From assembly GCA_963734685.1 (NCBI GenBank), contig CAVTIC010000001.1, positions 992,001-1,056,000 on the forward strand: 64,000 bases of DNA, given 5' to 3'. The DNA is from JAOUEA01 sp963734685. GTDB taxonomy: Bacteria > Actinomycetota > UBA4738 > HRBIN12. The position numbers and the translations under genes were made by a program. Each line of letters begins with the position of its first letter. The first letter of the stretch is position 1. Below the pieces are notes generated by a model. It saw nothing but the letters and a program-made list of their open reading frames with translations, ran no database searches and was not told the DNA's origin. Positions 26,227 to 35,270 of this stretch are shown one piece after another.

Positions 26227-27284
26227 ATGCGAGCCGCCTTCATGACCGACGTCGATGCGGTCGAGGTGCGCGACGACGCTCTCGAGCCCGAGCTCGACCC
26301 CGCCGGGGCCCGTGCTGCGCGTCGAGGCGTGCGGCATCTGCGGCACGGATGCGAGGACGTTCTTCAACGGCGACCCGAAGGCCCCGACGCCGTGGCAGCT
26401 GGGGCACGAGCCCGTCGGCGTGCTGGAACAGGTCGGTCCCGAAGCCTTTCTGCCGCCCGGTGTGGCGCAGGGAGACCGGGTGTTCCTCGGGTCGATCCTC
26501 ACCTGTGGCGAGTGCCGATGGTGCTTGGAGGGCTTCCAGAACCTCTGCGAGCACCACCTGCTCTACGGCTACGACCCCTATCCCGGGGGCCTACGCCGAG
26601 GTGGCCGCGGTGCCGCCGATCGCGACGAAGAACCTGATCCCGTTGCCGCCGCATCTTCCGAGCGATCTCGCGACCGTGGCCGACCCCTTCGCGTGCGCGC
26701 TCAACGGCATCGAGCAGCTCGACGTGCGACTGGGCGACACCGTCGTCATCCTCGGCACCGGGCCGATCGGGTGCTGGCAGGCCGTCATGGCCCGCGACCG
26801 TGGAGCGTCGAAGGTCTACCTCACCGATGTCTCGGGAGACCGGCTGAAGATCGCCCTCGATGCCGTGGGCGAGGTCGTCGACGACTCGTGGGTGGCGGGC
26901 GACGACAACGGCGTCGAAGAGGTGCTCTCGCGGACGGGTGGACACGGCGCCGAGCGGGTGAGCGTGGCGGCACCCGCCAAGCCCGCCCAGCAGGCCGCGC
27001 TGGAGATGGCCGCCAAGCGCGCGAAGGTCGTCTACTTCGCCGGCCTGCCCAAGCACGACCCCGTGAGCCCGCTCGACATGAACCAGCTGCACTACAAGGA
27101 GCTGGACATCCGGGGCGCGTACGGGGCGACGCATCGCCAGTACCGCATCACGATGGACTACCTCGATCGCAAGCAGGACGTGCTCGCGGCGGTCGTGACG
27201 CATCGGTGGCCGTTGGAACGGATCGGCGAGGCCTTCGAGACCATCCGGTCGGGCAGCGGCTTGAAGATGGTGATCGTGCCGTGA
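26227..27284 (+). pseudogene. zinc-binding alcohol/polyol dehydrogenase, two frameshifts
   Basis: About 351 residues when two frameshifts are undone, near 26304-26310 (a GGGG/CCC run) and 26585-26589 (a five-G run); each is explained by one extra G. Catalytic zinc ligands lie in CGICGTDAR and LGHEPVG, structural zinc cysteines in CGECRWCLEGFQNLC, and the Rossmann turn is VVILGTGPIGC. This is the medium-chain sorbitol/threonine dehydrogenase type. It follows the aldolase by one base and overlaps the kinase start by GTGA. A role in oxidising a polyol to a ketose is inferred. Confidence 0.82.
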
Positions 27285-28798
27285 GCGCCTACGTGATCGG
27301 CTGCGACGTCGGCAGCCAGGGCACGAACGCGGCGCTCTACCGAGACGACGGCGAGCTGATCGATTCGGCGTACGAGGCGTACGACGTCAGCTTCCCCAGG
27401 CCTGCATGGGCCGAGCAGGATCCCGACATGTGGACCGCGGCGGTCGAACGCGCCTGCGCGCGGCTCGTCGCCGCGAGCCCCGAAGGCGCGGGTGCGATCC
27501 GGGGGCTGTCGTTCGGGTCCCAGCTCGACGGCATGGTGGTGTGCGACGAGGACGGCAGGCCCGTTCGTCCGGCGATGATCTGGATGGACCGGCGGGCCGA
27601 GGACCAGGCAGCGCAGCTCGCCGAGCGTCTCTCGCCTCGGGACTTCTACGCCGCCGTCGGCGCGAACCTCGACTCTTCGCACGCGGTCTTCAAGGCGATG
27701 TGGGTCCGCGACGAGGAACCCGACGCCTGGAAGCGGGCTCGGCACATCATGCCCCCGGGCTCGTACGTGCTCCGGCACGTCTCCGGCGACCTCGCGGTCG
27801 ACTACTCGAACGCGAGCTCGCTCGCGCTGCTCGATCCGCGCACGCGGGCGTGGTCCGCCGAGGCGCTCGCGGCGACGGAGATCGACGAGGTCATGCTGCC
27901 GCGCCTGGGCGCCGGCACCGAGAGCGTCGGCATCATCACGGCGGCCTTCGCCGAGGCGAGCGGACTCGACCCCTCGACCGTCGTCGCGATCGGCTGCGGC
28001 GACGAGATGGCGGCGACGCTGGGCGCCGGCGTGTTCGAGCCCGGCGATGTCTGCGACGTGGTGGGCACGGCCGAGCCTGTCTGCGCAGCGAGCGCCGAGC
28101 CCCGCGAGGACCCCACGATGCTCGTGGAGTGCCACCCGCATGCCGATCCCGACGCCTGGTTGCTCGAGAACCCCGGCTTCGTCTCGGGCGGGAACCTGCG
28201 CTGGTGGCGCGACCAGTTCGCGCCGATCGAGCGAGACGCCGAAGCCGTGGGGCTCGGCGACGCGTACGACTTCCTCTCGGTGGAAGCCGGGCACGTCGAT
28301 CCCGGTGCGGAGGGGCTCGTGTTCCTGCCGTGCATGCAAGGCGCGATGGCGCCGGAATGGAACGGCGCCGCTCGGGGCGTGTTCTACGGGCTCTCACTCG
28401 CGCACACGCGCGACCACATGACGCGCGCGATCCTCGAAGGAAGCGCGTTCGCGCTGCGCGACATCCTCGACGCGATGCGGAACGCGGGCCTCGACGTGCG
28501 GCGGCTCACGATCGTGGGCGGGGGTGCGAAGGGCCCGCTCTGGCGTCAGATCAAGGCCGATGTGACGGGCGTGCCGGTTCGGGTGCCCGAGTCCGTGGAG
28601 ACGACCGCGACCGGCGCCGCGATCCTCGCCGCCGTCGGCGCAGGGGTGCACGAGACCGTGTCGAGTGCGGTCGAGGCCTTCGTGCGGTTCCGCCCGGACG
28701 AGCACGAGCCCGACCCCTCGACGCGCGACGCGTACGACGACGCCTACGGCCGGTACCGAGCCGTGTACGGGGCTCTGCGGCCTGTCTTCGGCACCTGA
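27281..28798 (+). CDS. FGGY family carbohydrate kinase
   Basis: A 505-residue sugar kinase of the xylulokinase/glycerol-kinase type. The N-terminal phosphate-binding loop is CDVGSQGTNAALYR, FGGY motif 1 corresponds to MIWMDRRAEDQA, and the C-terminal signature-like block is GGGAKGPLWRQIKADVTGVPV with ETTATGAAILAAVG. Adenine-binding Gly residues are intact. GTG 27281 overlaps the dehydrogenase stop. It is undamaged although both upstream genes in the operon carry frameshifts. It probably phosphorylates a ketose; the sugar is unknown. Confidence 0.92.
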   Translation: MSAYVIGCDVGSQGTNAALYRDDGELIDSAYEAYDVSFPRPAWAEQDPDMWTAAVERACARLVAASPEGAGAIRGLSFGSQLDGMVVCDEDGRPVRPAMIWMDRRAEDQAAQLAERLSPRDFYAAVGANLDSSHAVFKAMWVRDEEPDAWKRARHIMPPGSYVLRHVSGDLAVDYSNASSLALLDPRTRAWSAEALAATEIDEVMLPRLGAGTESVGIITAAFAEASGLDPSTVVAIGCGDEMAATLGAGVFEPGDVCDVVGTAEPVCAASAEPREDPTMLVECHPHADPDAWLLENPGFVSGGNLRWWRDQFAPIERDAEAVGLGDAYDFLSVEAGHVDPGAEGLVFLPCMQGAMAPEWNGAARGVFYGLSLAHTRDHMTRAILEGSAFALRDILDAMRNAGLDVRRLTIVGGGAKGPLWRQIKADVTGVPVRVPESVETTATGAAILAAVGAGVHETVSSAVEAFVRFRPDEHEPDPSTRDAYDDAYGRYRAVYGALRPVFGT

Positions 28799-28807
28799 AC
28801 GAGCGGG

Positions 28808-29575
28808 TCATTCCTCAGGCGTGACGTAGGCCGCGGTGATGCCACCGTCCACGATCAGGCTCGAGCCCGTCATGTAGCTGGAGTCGTCGCTGGCGAGGAA
28901 CAGCGCCGCCTTCGCGAGCTCCTCGGCGTGCCCGAGGCGTCCCATCGGGATGTGCACGAAGCGACGTTGCTTCTTCGCCTCGTCCGACAGCAGCGCGAGC
29001 AGGAGCGGCGTCTCGATCGGCCCGGGGCACAGCGCGTTGCAGCGGATGCCCTTCCGGGCGTACTCGACCGCGATCTCCCTCGTCATCGCGAGCACCGCGC
29101 CCTTGGATGCGGTGTACGCCGTCTGCGACGTGGCCGCGCCGAGCCATGCGACGAACGATGCGACGTTGATGATCGAGCCGCCGCCGGTCTCGAGCATGGC
29201 GGGGATGCCGAACTTGCAGCCGAACATCACGCCCTTCACGTTGACCGCGAGCACCGTGTCCCAGATCGACCCGTCGGCGTCGGTCACCGACCCGTCGTCG
29301 AGCGGCATGATGCCGGCGTTGTTGTAGAGCACGTCGAGGCGGCCGAACCGCTCGACCGCAACGGCGACCATCGACTCGGCATCGGCCTCCTTCGAGACGT
29401 CGGCATGCACGTAGTGGGCGCGTCCGCCGATGCCCGTCGCGGTCGCCTCGCCGGCCTCGTCGTTCACGTCGGTGAGCACGACGTTCGCGCCTTCGCCCGC
29501 GAACAGCTCGGAGGCGATCTTCCCCATGCCGCTGCCCCCGCCGGTGATCAGGGCAACCTTCCCGTCGAGTCGCAT
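28808..29575 (-). CDS. short-chain dehydrogenase/reductase
   Basis: A 255-residue classical SDR. The cofactor motif is TGGGSGMGK (residues 11-19), with Asp in LTDVND favouring NAD. NNAGIM and the catalytic YTASK with upstream Ser (NVASF) are present, and the C-terminal DGGITAAYV is typical. It converges with the kinase operon and is divergent from the aldehyde dehydrogenase at 29659, with 83 bases between. The substrate is unknown; a hydroxyl-bearing intermediate of the neighbouring catabolic genes is plausible. Confidence 0.92.
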   Translation of the reverse strand: MRLDGKVALITGGGSGMGKIASELFAGEGANVVLTDVNDEAGEATATGIGGRAHYVHADVSKEADAESMVAVAVERFGRLDVLYNNAGIMPLDDGSVTDADGSIWDTVLAVNVKGVMFGCKFGIPAMLETGGGSIINVASFVAWLGAATSQTAYTASKGAVLAMTREIAVEYARKGIRCNALCPGPIETPLLLALLSDEAKKQRRFVHIPMGRLGHAEELAKAALFLASDDSSYMTGSSLIVDGGITAAYVTPEE

Positions 29576-29658
29576 GCGTTCCCTCCCCTCGCGTCGAACG
29601 GCCGAAGGGTACGCCCTGGGTCTACGATGCGCCCGTCGAGGCGCGAGGAGGGCGACCG

Positions 29659-31091
29659 ATGAGTGAGCTCATGGTGCTCGGGGGCGAGCGAGTGGCGGCC
29701 CTCGACGGCGCGACCGGTGACGTGATCGAGCCGGCGACCGGCGCGCCGATGACCGATGTGGCAAGGGGTGGTCCGCAGGACGCGACGCGCGCCGTCGACG
29801 TCGCCGCCCGGGCGTTCGACGAGGGGGCGTGGCCGCGCCTGTCGGCACGGGAGCGCGGCCGTCTGCTGACGAAGGCGTCCTTCCTGATCCGGGAGCGCCA
29901 GGAGCAGCTCGCCGAGCTCGAAGCTCGCAACGGGGGCAAGCCGATCTCGGCGGCACGCGGCGAGATCGACATCGTCGGCGAACGTCTTCGAGTACTGGGG
30001 CGGCGCCGCCAACAAGATCACCGGAGAGACGATCCCGATCGTGCCGCCCGGCATCGACGTCACCCTGCGCGAACCCGTCGGGGTGTGCGCCCTGATCACG
30101 CCGTGGAACTTCCCGGCGGTGATCGCCAGCTGGAAGATCGCCCCCGCGCTCGCCTGCGGGAACACCGCCGTCGTGAAGCCGGCCTCGCAGACACCGCTCA
30201 CCGCGCTCGCGCTCGCCGAGATCCTCTACGAGTGCGGCCTCCCGGAGGGCACGCTCAGCGTGCTGCCCGGCCCGGGGTCGACCACCGCGTCGGCCCTGAT
30301 CGCCGATCCGCGCGTCGCGAAGATCTCGTTCACCGGTTCCACCGAGGTGGGTACCTCGGTGATGCAGGCCGCCGCGACGAACGTCACGCGCGTCTCGCTC
30401 GAGCTCGGCGGCAAGTCGGCCAACGTGGTGTTCGACGACGCCGACCTCGACGTCTGCATCGAGAAGTCCCTGTGGTCCGTCTTCGACAACGCCGGCCAGG
30501 ACTGCTGTGCGCGGTCGCGCCAGTTCGTGCAGCGCGGCGATCTACGACGAGTACGTGGAACGGTTCGCCGCGCGCACCGAGACGATCAGCGTCGGTCAGC
30601 CCCTCGACGAGACCACGGAGATGGGCCCGCTGATCTCGGCGGGGCAACGGCAGACCTCGCTCGACTACCTCGCGATCGGCGTCGACGAAGGCGCTCGTCA
30701 CGTGACCGGTGGCGACGTGCCCGAGGGCGAAGGGTTCTTCATGCGCCCGGCTGTGCTCGCCGACGTCGACAACTCGTGGCGCGTCGCCCGGGAGGAGATC
30801 TTCGGTCCTGTCGTATGCCTGATGCCGTTCGATACGGAACAGGAAGCGGTCCGGCTCGCGAACGACTCTCCGTTCGGCCTTTCGGGCACGATCTGGACCC
30901 GCGATCTCGGCCGCGCGATCCGGGTGGCCAAGGGCATCCGCACCGGCACCCTCAGCGTGAATTCGGCGTCGAGCGTGCACACGGAGGCGCCCTTCGGCGG
31001 GTTCAAGCAGAGCGGCATCGGCCGCGAGATGGGCATGGCTGCGGCGCAGCTCTACACCGAGGTGAAGAACATCTACTTCAGCGAGGATTGA
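29659..31091 (+). pseudogene. aldehyde dehydrogenase, two frameshifts
   Basis: About 477 residues when frameshifts near 29976-29979 and 30535-30538 are undone; both fit one extra G beside an existing G. The catalytic Glu is in SLELGGKSANVV and the nucleophile Cys in NAGQDCCARSR; ITPWNFP and TGSTEVGT form the cofactor site, and EAPFGGFKQSGIGREMG ends the family core. The sequence resembles actinobacterial aminoaldehyde/betaine-aldehyde-type enzymes. It could oxidise a gamma-glutamyl aldehyde made by the neighbouring amine pathway. ATG 29659 follows a GAGG-rich site. Confidence 0.85.
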
Positions 31092-31145
31092 GACCGATGG
31101 AGAGGTGGCGCGCCCTCGGCGAGGGACCATCGGTACACTCGCGGC

Positions 31146-31685
31146 ATGGCTGAACTCCCCGAGGAGCTGAAGAACCGGCCGCCCCGAGCCACCGGGCAGG
31201 AGCCGACCGCGACGCTCACCCTCGACGCGTATCTGCGCATCAAGGCCGAGCTCGAGGAGCTGACCACCACCGGGCGCGAGCGCATCACCGAGAAGATCAA
31301 GATCGCGCGTGAGCACGGCGACCTCAAGGAGAACGCCGAGTACCACGCCGCCAAGGACGAGCAGGGCCTGATGGAATCGAAGATCCGCAAGCTCCAACAC
31401 ATGGTGCGCGACCCCGTGATCGTCGAGGCGCCGGTCGACGCCGACGAGGTCACCCCCGGCATGCTCGTCACGATCCGCCCGCTCGACGAGGACGATCCCG
31501 ACGACGAGACCTACCTGCTCGCCGAGCACGCCGAGGAGAAGGCACCCGGCGCGCGGACCGTGACGACCTCATCCCCGCTGGGCACGGCGCTGATGGGCGC
31601 GGCCGTCGAGCAGGAGGTCGTCTACGAGGCACCCGCCGGCAAGGTCCGATACGTGGTCGTCGGGTTCCAGCCGTTCGTCGGCTGA
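31146..31685 (+). CDS. greA: transcription elongation factor GreA
   Basis: A 179-residue Gre factor, which rescues backtracked RNA polymerase by stimulating transcript cleavage. The coiled coil contains the diagnostic IAREHGDLKENAEYHAAKDEQG with the acidic tip (DLKENAEY). The C-terminal FKBP-like domain includes TTSSPLGTALMGAAVEQEV and the closing YVVVGFQ. An N-terminal extension of about 20 residues (PEELKNRPPRATGQEP) precedes the coil, as in several actinobacterial GreA proteins. Confidence 0.95.
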   Translation: MAELPEELKNRPPRATGQEPTATLTLDAYLRIKAELEELTTTGRERITEKIKIAREHGDLKENAEYHAAKDEQGLMESKIRKLQHMVRDPVIVEAPVDADEVTPGMLVTIRPLDEDDPDDETYLLAEHAEEKAPGARTVTTSSPLGTALMGAAVEQEVVYEAPAGKVRYVVVGFQPFVG

Positions 31686-31689
31686 CCGA

Positions 31690-31712
31690 GGACTAGTCTG
31701 GTATGGACTAGT
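31690..31712. repeat. 15-bp-spaced direct repeat of GGACTAGT
   Basis: GGACTAGT occurs at 31690-31697 and again at 31705-31712, separated by 7 bases. Each copy contains the palindrome ACTAGT, rare in DNA this GC-rich. It sits between greA and the CDP-alcohol phosphatidyltransferase start, so it may be a protein-binding site or chance. Confidence 0.35.
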
Positions 31713-31713
31713 G

Positions 31714-32367
31714 ATGCACGATCGCGCGGATCGGCCCGAGCGCGAGGCCCCTCGGGTGCGAGACATGCCCGCGCCTCGCAAGAGCGAGAGCGCGGCCGGC
31801 GGCGCGATGCAACGCCTGCTCGCCTGGCCGTACCGGGCGATCCTGGCCTTCCTGATCTGGACCGGCGTGCGTCCCTGGCAGCTCACCCTGCTCTCACCGG
31901 TGTTCATCGTGCTCTCCGGCTGGCAGATCCTGGCGGGGAACTGGCTCGTTGCGGGTCTGCTCCTGATCGTCGGCAGCCTGCTCGACGTGTTCGACGGATC
32001 CGTGGCGCGACATCGGGGCGAGGAGAAACGGTCCGGCGCTTTCATGGACTCGGTGCTCGACCGCGTCTCGGACATGATCCTGTTCTCCTGCCTGTTCTGG
32101 AACCTCGCGGCACAAGGGGAACTCGTCGAGGCGGCGCTCGCGCTGCTCACCCTCGTCGTCAGCGTCGGCGTGAGCCAGATCAGAGCCGAGGCAGAGGCGG
32201 TCGGGGTGAAGCTGACTGAGGGGCTGTTCCAGCGGCTCGAGCGCATGCTCGCGCTCATGATCGGCCTGCTGATCCCCCACATGATGTTTCCGGCGTTGAT
32301 CGCGCTGGCGGCGCTCGGGGTCTTCACGGTGCTGCAGCGTGGGTACACCGCGTTGTCACGGGCCTGA
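31714..32367 (+). CDS. CDP-alcohol phosphatidyltransferase family protein
   Basis: A 217-residue integral membrane enzyme with about six helices. The signature D-x2-DG-x2-AR-x8-G-x3-D-x3-D is complete in LDVFDGSVARHRGEEKRSGAFMDSVLD. It would transfer a phospho-alcohol from a CDP donor to make a phospholipid head group; glycerol phosphate or inositol are candidate acceptors. The basic N-terminal 35 residues are cytoplasmic. ATG 31714 is used; GTG 31711 just before it is equivalent. Confidence 0.88.
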   Translation: MHDRADRPEREAPRVRDMPAPRKSESAAGGAMQRLLAWPYRAILAFLIWTGVRPWQLTLLSPVFIVLSGWQILAGNWLVAGLLLIVGSLLDVFDGSVARHRGEEKRSGAFMDSVLDRVSDMILFSCLFWNLAAQGELVEAALALLTLVVSVGVSQIRAEAEAVGVKLTEGLFQRLERMLALMIGLLIPHMMFPALIALAALGVFTVLQRGYTALSRA

Positions 32368-32382
32368 GGGGAGGCGACGACG

Positions 32383-32709
32383 ATGGACTTCGTGCGGGTC
32401 GGCGCCCTCGGTGAGATCCCCGAGGGCGAGATGCGGGCCTACGACACGGCGGCGGGCAGGGTGACCGTGGCCCACGTCGAGGCCCACCTCTACGCGTTCG
32501 GCGACGAGTGCACGCACCAGGGGTGTTCCCTCGCCGAGGGCGGGTTCGACGACCGGGCCGCGACGGTCGAGTGCCCGTGCCACGGCAGCGTCTTCGACGT
32601 GGAGAACGGTGAGCCGATCGAGGGCCCCGCGGTCGACGCGCTGTCGTTGTTCCGGGCCCGCGAGATCGACGGGTGGGTCGAGGTAGCCACCCGACCGGGC
32701 GAGGGGTAG
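32383..32709 (+). CDS. Rieske-type [2Fe-2S] ferredoxin
   Basis: A 108-residue single Rieske domain. The cluster ligands are CTHQGC and CPCHGSVF, matching C-x-H...C-x2-H. It looks like the small-ferredoxin type of dioxygenase systems, such as NirD or BphF-like proteins, without membrane anchor. It starts 15 bases after the phosphatidyltransferase gene and precedes the TrpB-like gene. The redox partner is not evident. Confidence 0.9.
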   Translation: MDFVRVGALGEIPEGEMRAYDTAAGRVTVAHVEAHLYAFGDECTHQGCSLAEGGFDDRAATVECPCHGSVFDVENGEPIEGPAVDALSLFRAREIDGWVEVATRPGEG

Positions 32710-32747
32710 GCTCGCGCTTCTCACCACCGCGCGAGGAGGTCCCTGCG

Positions 32748-34133
32748 ATGAGCGACGTCCGCACCCGATTCGACCTGCAGCCCGACCAGATCCCGACCGC
32801 GTGGTTCAACATCATGCCCGACATCGTGAAGGCCGGCATCGAGCCCTTGCCGCCGCTGAGCCCCCAGACGAAACAGCCGATCGGGCCCGACGACCTTGCC
32901 CCCTTGTTCCCGATGTCGTTGATCGGTCAGGAGGTCTCCACCGACGAGTGGATCGACATCCCCGGTGCCGTGATCGACATCTACAGGCTCTGGAGGCCTT
33001 CGCCGATGTTCCGCGCGACCCGGCTGGAGCAGGCCCTGCAGACGCCGGCGCACATCTACTTCAAGTACGAGGGGGTCTCGCCGGCCGGCAGCCACAAGCC
33101 CAACACCGCCGTGCCGCAGGCGTACTTCAACAAGGAAGCCGGCATCCGCCGCATCGCCACCGAGACCGGCGCCGGTCAATGGGGGTCGGCGATGGCGCTC
33201 GCATGTCAGATGTTCGGGCTGGAGTGCGACGTCTACATGGTGAAGGCGTCGTACGAGCAGAAGCCGTACCGGCGGGTCTTCATGGAGACGTTCGGCGCGA
33301 GCGTCGTTGCCTCGCCGAGCGAGAAGACGAACAGCGGCCGCGCGATCCTCGAAGCGCACCCCGACTCGACGGGATCGCTCGGCATCGCGATCAGCGAGGC
33401 GGTCGAGGACGCCGCCACGCACGACGACACGAACTACGCGCTCGGCAGCGTGCTCGGCCACGTGCTGCTGCACCAGACCGTGATCGGGCTCGAGGCCCAG
33501 CAGCAGATGGAGATGGCCGGCGAGCGGCCTGACGTCGTCGTCGGCTGCGTCGGGGGCGGCTCCAACTACGCCGGCATCTCCTACCCGTTCATGTCCGGGA
33601 AGCTGCGTGGCGAGACGCCCGACATGCGCTTCCTCGCGACCGAGCCCGCGGCGTGCCCGACGCTCACGAAGGGAAGGTTCGCCTACGACTTCGGCGACAC
33701 CGCGCAGATCGCGCCGATCGTGCCGATGTTCACCCTGGGGCACGACTTCGTGCCCGCGCCCGTGCACGCCGGAGGGCTGCGGTACCACGGCGACGCGCCG
33801 TCGCTCTCACTGCTCGTGAAACACGGCCACATGGACGCCGTCGCCTACACGCAGAACCAGATCTTCGAGGCCGGGCTGCTCTTCGCGCAGACCCAGGGCA
33901 TCCTGCCGGCCCCCGAGGCGAACCACGCGGTCAAGGGCGCGATCGACGAGGCCGTCGCAGCCCGCGAGGCGGGTGAGGAGCGGGTGATCCTGTTCAACCT
34001 CTCCGGCCACGGGCACTTCGACATGCAGGCCTACGACGACTACCTCTCGGGCTCGCTTCCCGACTTCGAGTTCGACCCGGCCGAGGAGGAAGCGGCGCTG
34101 GCGAACCTGCCCGAGGTGCCGATCCAGGTCTGA
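32748..34133 (+). CDS. TrpB2-type tryptophan synthase beta subunit-like PLP enzyme
   Basis: A 461-residue PLP enzyme, longer than classical TrpB, with the N-terminal extension of the TrpB2 group (AWFNIMPDIVKAGIEPLPPL). The PLP Lys lies in GSHKPNTAVPQA, the Gly-rich phosphate loop in VGCVGGGSNYAG, and the C-terminal Ser region in LFNLSGHGHFDM. It would join indole and serine. No trpA or other trp gene is nearby, as is common for TrpB2. ATG 32748 follows a GAGGAGGT site. Confidence 0.92.
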   Translation: MSDVRTRFDLQPDQIPTAWFNIMPDIVKAGIEPLPPLSPQTKQPIGPDDLAPLFPMSLIGQEVSTDEWIDIPGAVIDIYRLWRPSPMFRATRLEQALQTPAHIYFKYEGVSPAGSHKPNTAVPQAYFNKEAGIRRIATETGAGQWGSAMALACQMFGLECDVYMVKASYEQKPYRRVFMETFGASVVASPSEKTNSGRAILEAHPDSTGSLGIAISEAVEDAATHDDTNYALGSVLGHVLLHQTVIGLEAQQQMEMAGERPDVVVGCVGGGSNYAGISYPFMSGKLRGETPDMRFLATEPAACPTLTKGRFAYDFGDTAQIAPIVPMFTLGHDFVPAPVHAGGLRYHGDAPSLSLLVKHGHMDAVAYTQNQIFEAGLLFAQTQGILPAPEANHAVKGAIDEAVAAREAGEERVILFNLSGHGHFDMQAYDDYLSGSLPDFEFDPAEEEAALANLPEVPIQV

Positions 34134-34165
34134 GGACGCGCGGGTCGCCGCATCGCGCGCCACGT

Positions 34166-35251
34166 TCATTCCGAGATCGCGGCCCTCGTCAGACGGAACT
34201 GCTCGACCACGGCGTCGCCGACGGCCTGGGCGACCAGCTCGTAGCCACGCGGGTTGAAGTGGAAGCCGTCGGTAGCCCGGACCAGCTCCACGTTGCCGTC
34301 GGTCCAGTAGAAGGGCGTGTAGTCGCCGTCGCGGGTCGCGAAGCGGTCCCACGTGTCGACGTAGAGAGCGTTGGGCGTCGCGTCGACGACGCGTTCGAAG
34401 ATATCGTTCTGGCGCTGCATCACCGGCCAGCGATCCTTCTTCTGCACGATCGGAAGGCCGACCCACGCCACATGCGCGCCGCCGTCGACGCCGATCCTCG
34501 TGAACTCCTCCACCCGCTCCTCGTAGCCCGACGGCCACTCGAAGGAGCCGATCTCCGCGACGGTCTGGCCGCCGGGGCTCTGCAGGCTCTGGTTGTCGTT
34601 GTCGCCGATCATCACGACCACGAGGTCGGGCCGGAAGCTGTCCTCGATCTCGTGCATCGCCGTCATCCAGTCGAAGTAGTCGAGGCGCGAGAGCCCGGTC
34701 GAGATGCGTCCCTGTCTCGAGACCCGCACGAGCGCCGGGCGGAACTCACGCTCGAGGTAGACGCCGAGCCCGGCGGCGAGCGAATCGCCCACGACGACGA
34801 CGCGCAGCTTGTCCTGGGGGGTCGGGCGGCGGATCTTCGAGTCCTCGACGACCGGCTCGTCCGGCGTCGGCGACACCGATGCCGATGGCCCGATCGTGGG
34901 GATGTCCTCGGGATCGGGCACGTCGATCGCCCCGCCCGGCGCGGCGTCGGGGTCGCGACCCAGGGCGCGGGCGATCCCGTCGGTGGCCGCACGCAGTTGC
35001 AAGCCCTCGCTGATCGCCGCCAGCGGGCGGAGCACCCACAGCGACACCGTCCGCCGCGTGCCGAGTGGCTGTGCCTCCGACGCCCGCTTCAAGCTGGGCG
35101 CGTACAGGAGCGCCCACACGATCAGGGCCACGAGGATGACGATCAACACCCGGCCCGCCGGCATCGTCCGTCGGCCTCGGGGCACCGTCGTCCGCGAGCC
35201 CGCCCCGTGCACGTCGGGGTGTTCCAGCGTGGGTCCTCGATCGTCGGTCAT
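34166..35251 (-). CDS. membrane-anchored SGNH hydrolase (DUF459-like)
   Basis: A 361-residue protein. A helix at about residues 32-49 anchors it; a Pro/Asp-rich linker leads to the SGNH domain from about residue 148: VVVVGDSLAAGLG (block I Ser), IGDNDNQSL (block III Asn), and ATDGFHFNPRGYELVA (block V Asp and His). The domain should face outside. It follows an MBOAT O-acyltransferase gene on the same strand by 19 bases, the usual pairing for O-acetylating an exported polysaccharide or wall component. Confidence 0.88.
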   Translation of the reverse strand: MTDDRGPTLEHPDVHGAGSRTTVPRGRRTMPAGRVLIVILVALIVWALLYAPSLKRASEAQPLGTRRTVSLWVLRPLAAISEGLQLRAATDGIARALGRDPDAAPGGAIDVPDPEDIPTIGPSASVSPTPDEPVVEDSKIRRPTPQDKLRVVVVGDSLAAGLGVYLEREFRPALVRVSRQGRISTGLSRLDYFDWMTAMHEIEDSFRPDLVVVMIGDNDNQSLQSPGGQTVAEIGSFEWPSGYEERVEEFTRIGVDGGAHVAWVGLPIVQKKDRWPVMQRQNDIFERVVDATPNALYVDTWDRFATRDGDYTPFYWTDGNVELVRATDGFHFNPRGYELVAQAVGDAVVEQFRLTRAAISE

Positions 35252-35270
35252 CTCGGGCGGCTACCTCGGC

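Noticed and set aside
31690..31712. Transposon target duplication at GGACTAGT
   Set aside because: The copies are only 7 bases apart with no element between and no terminal inverted repeats or transposase nearby.
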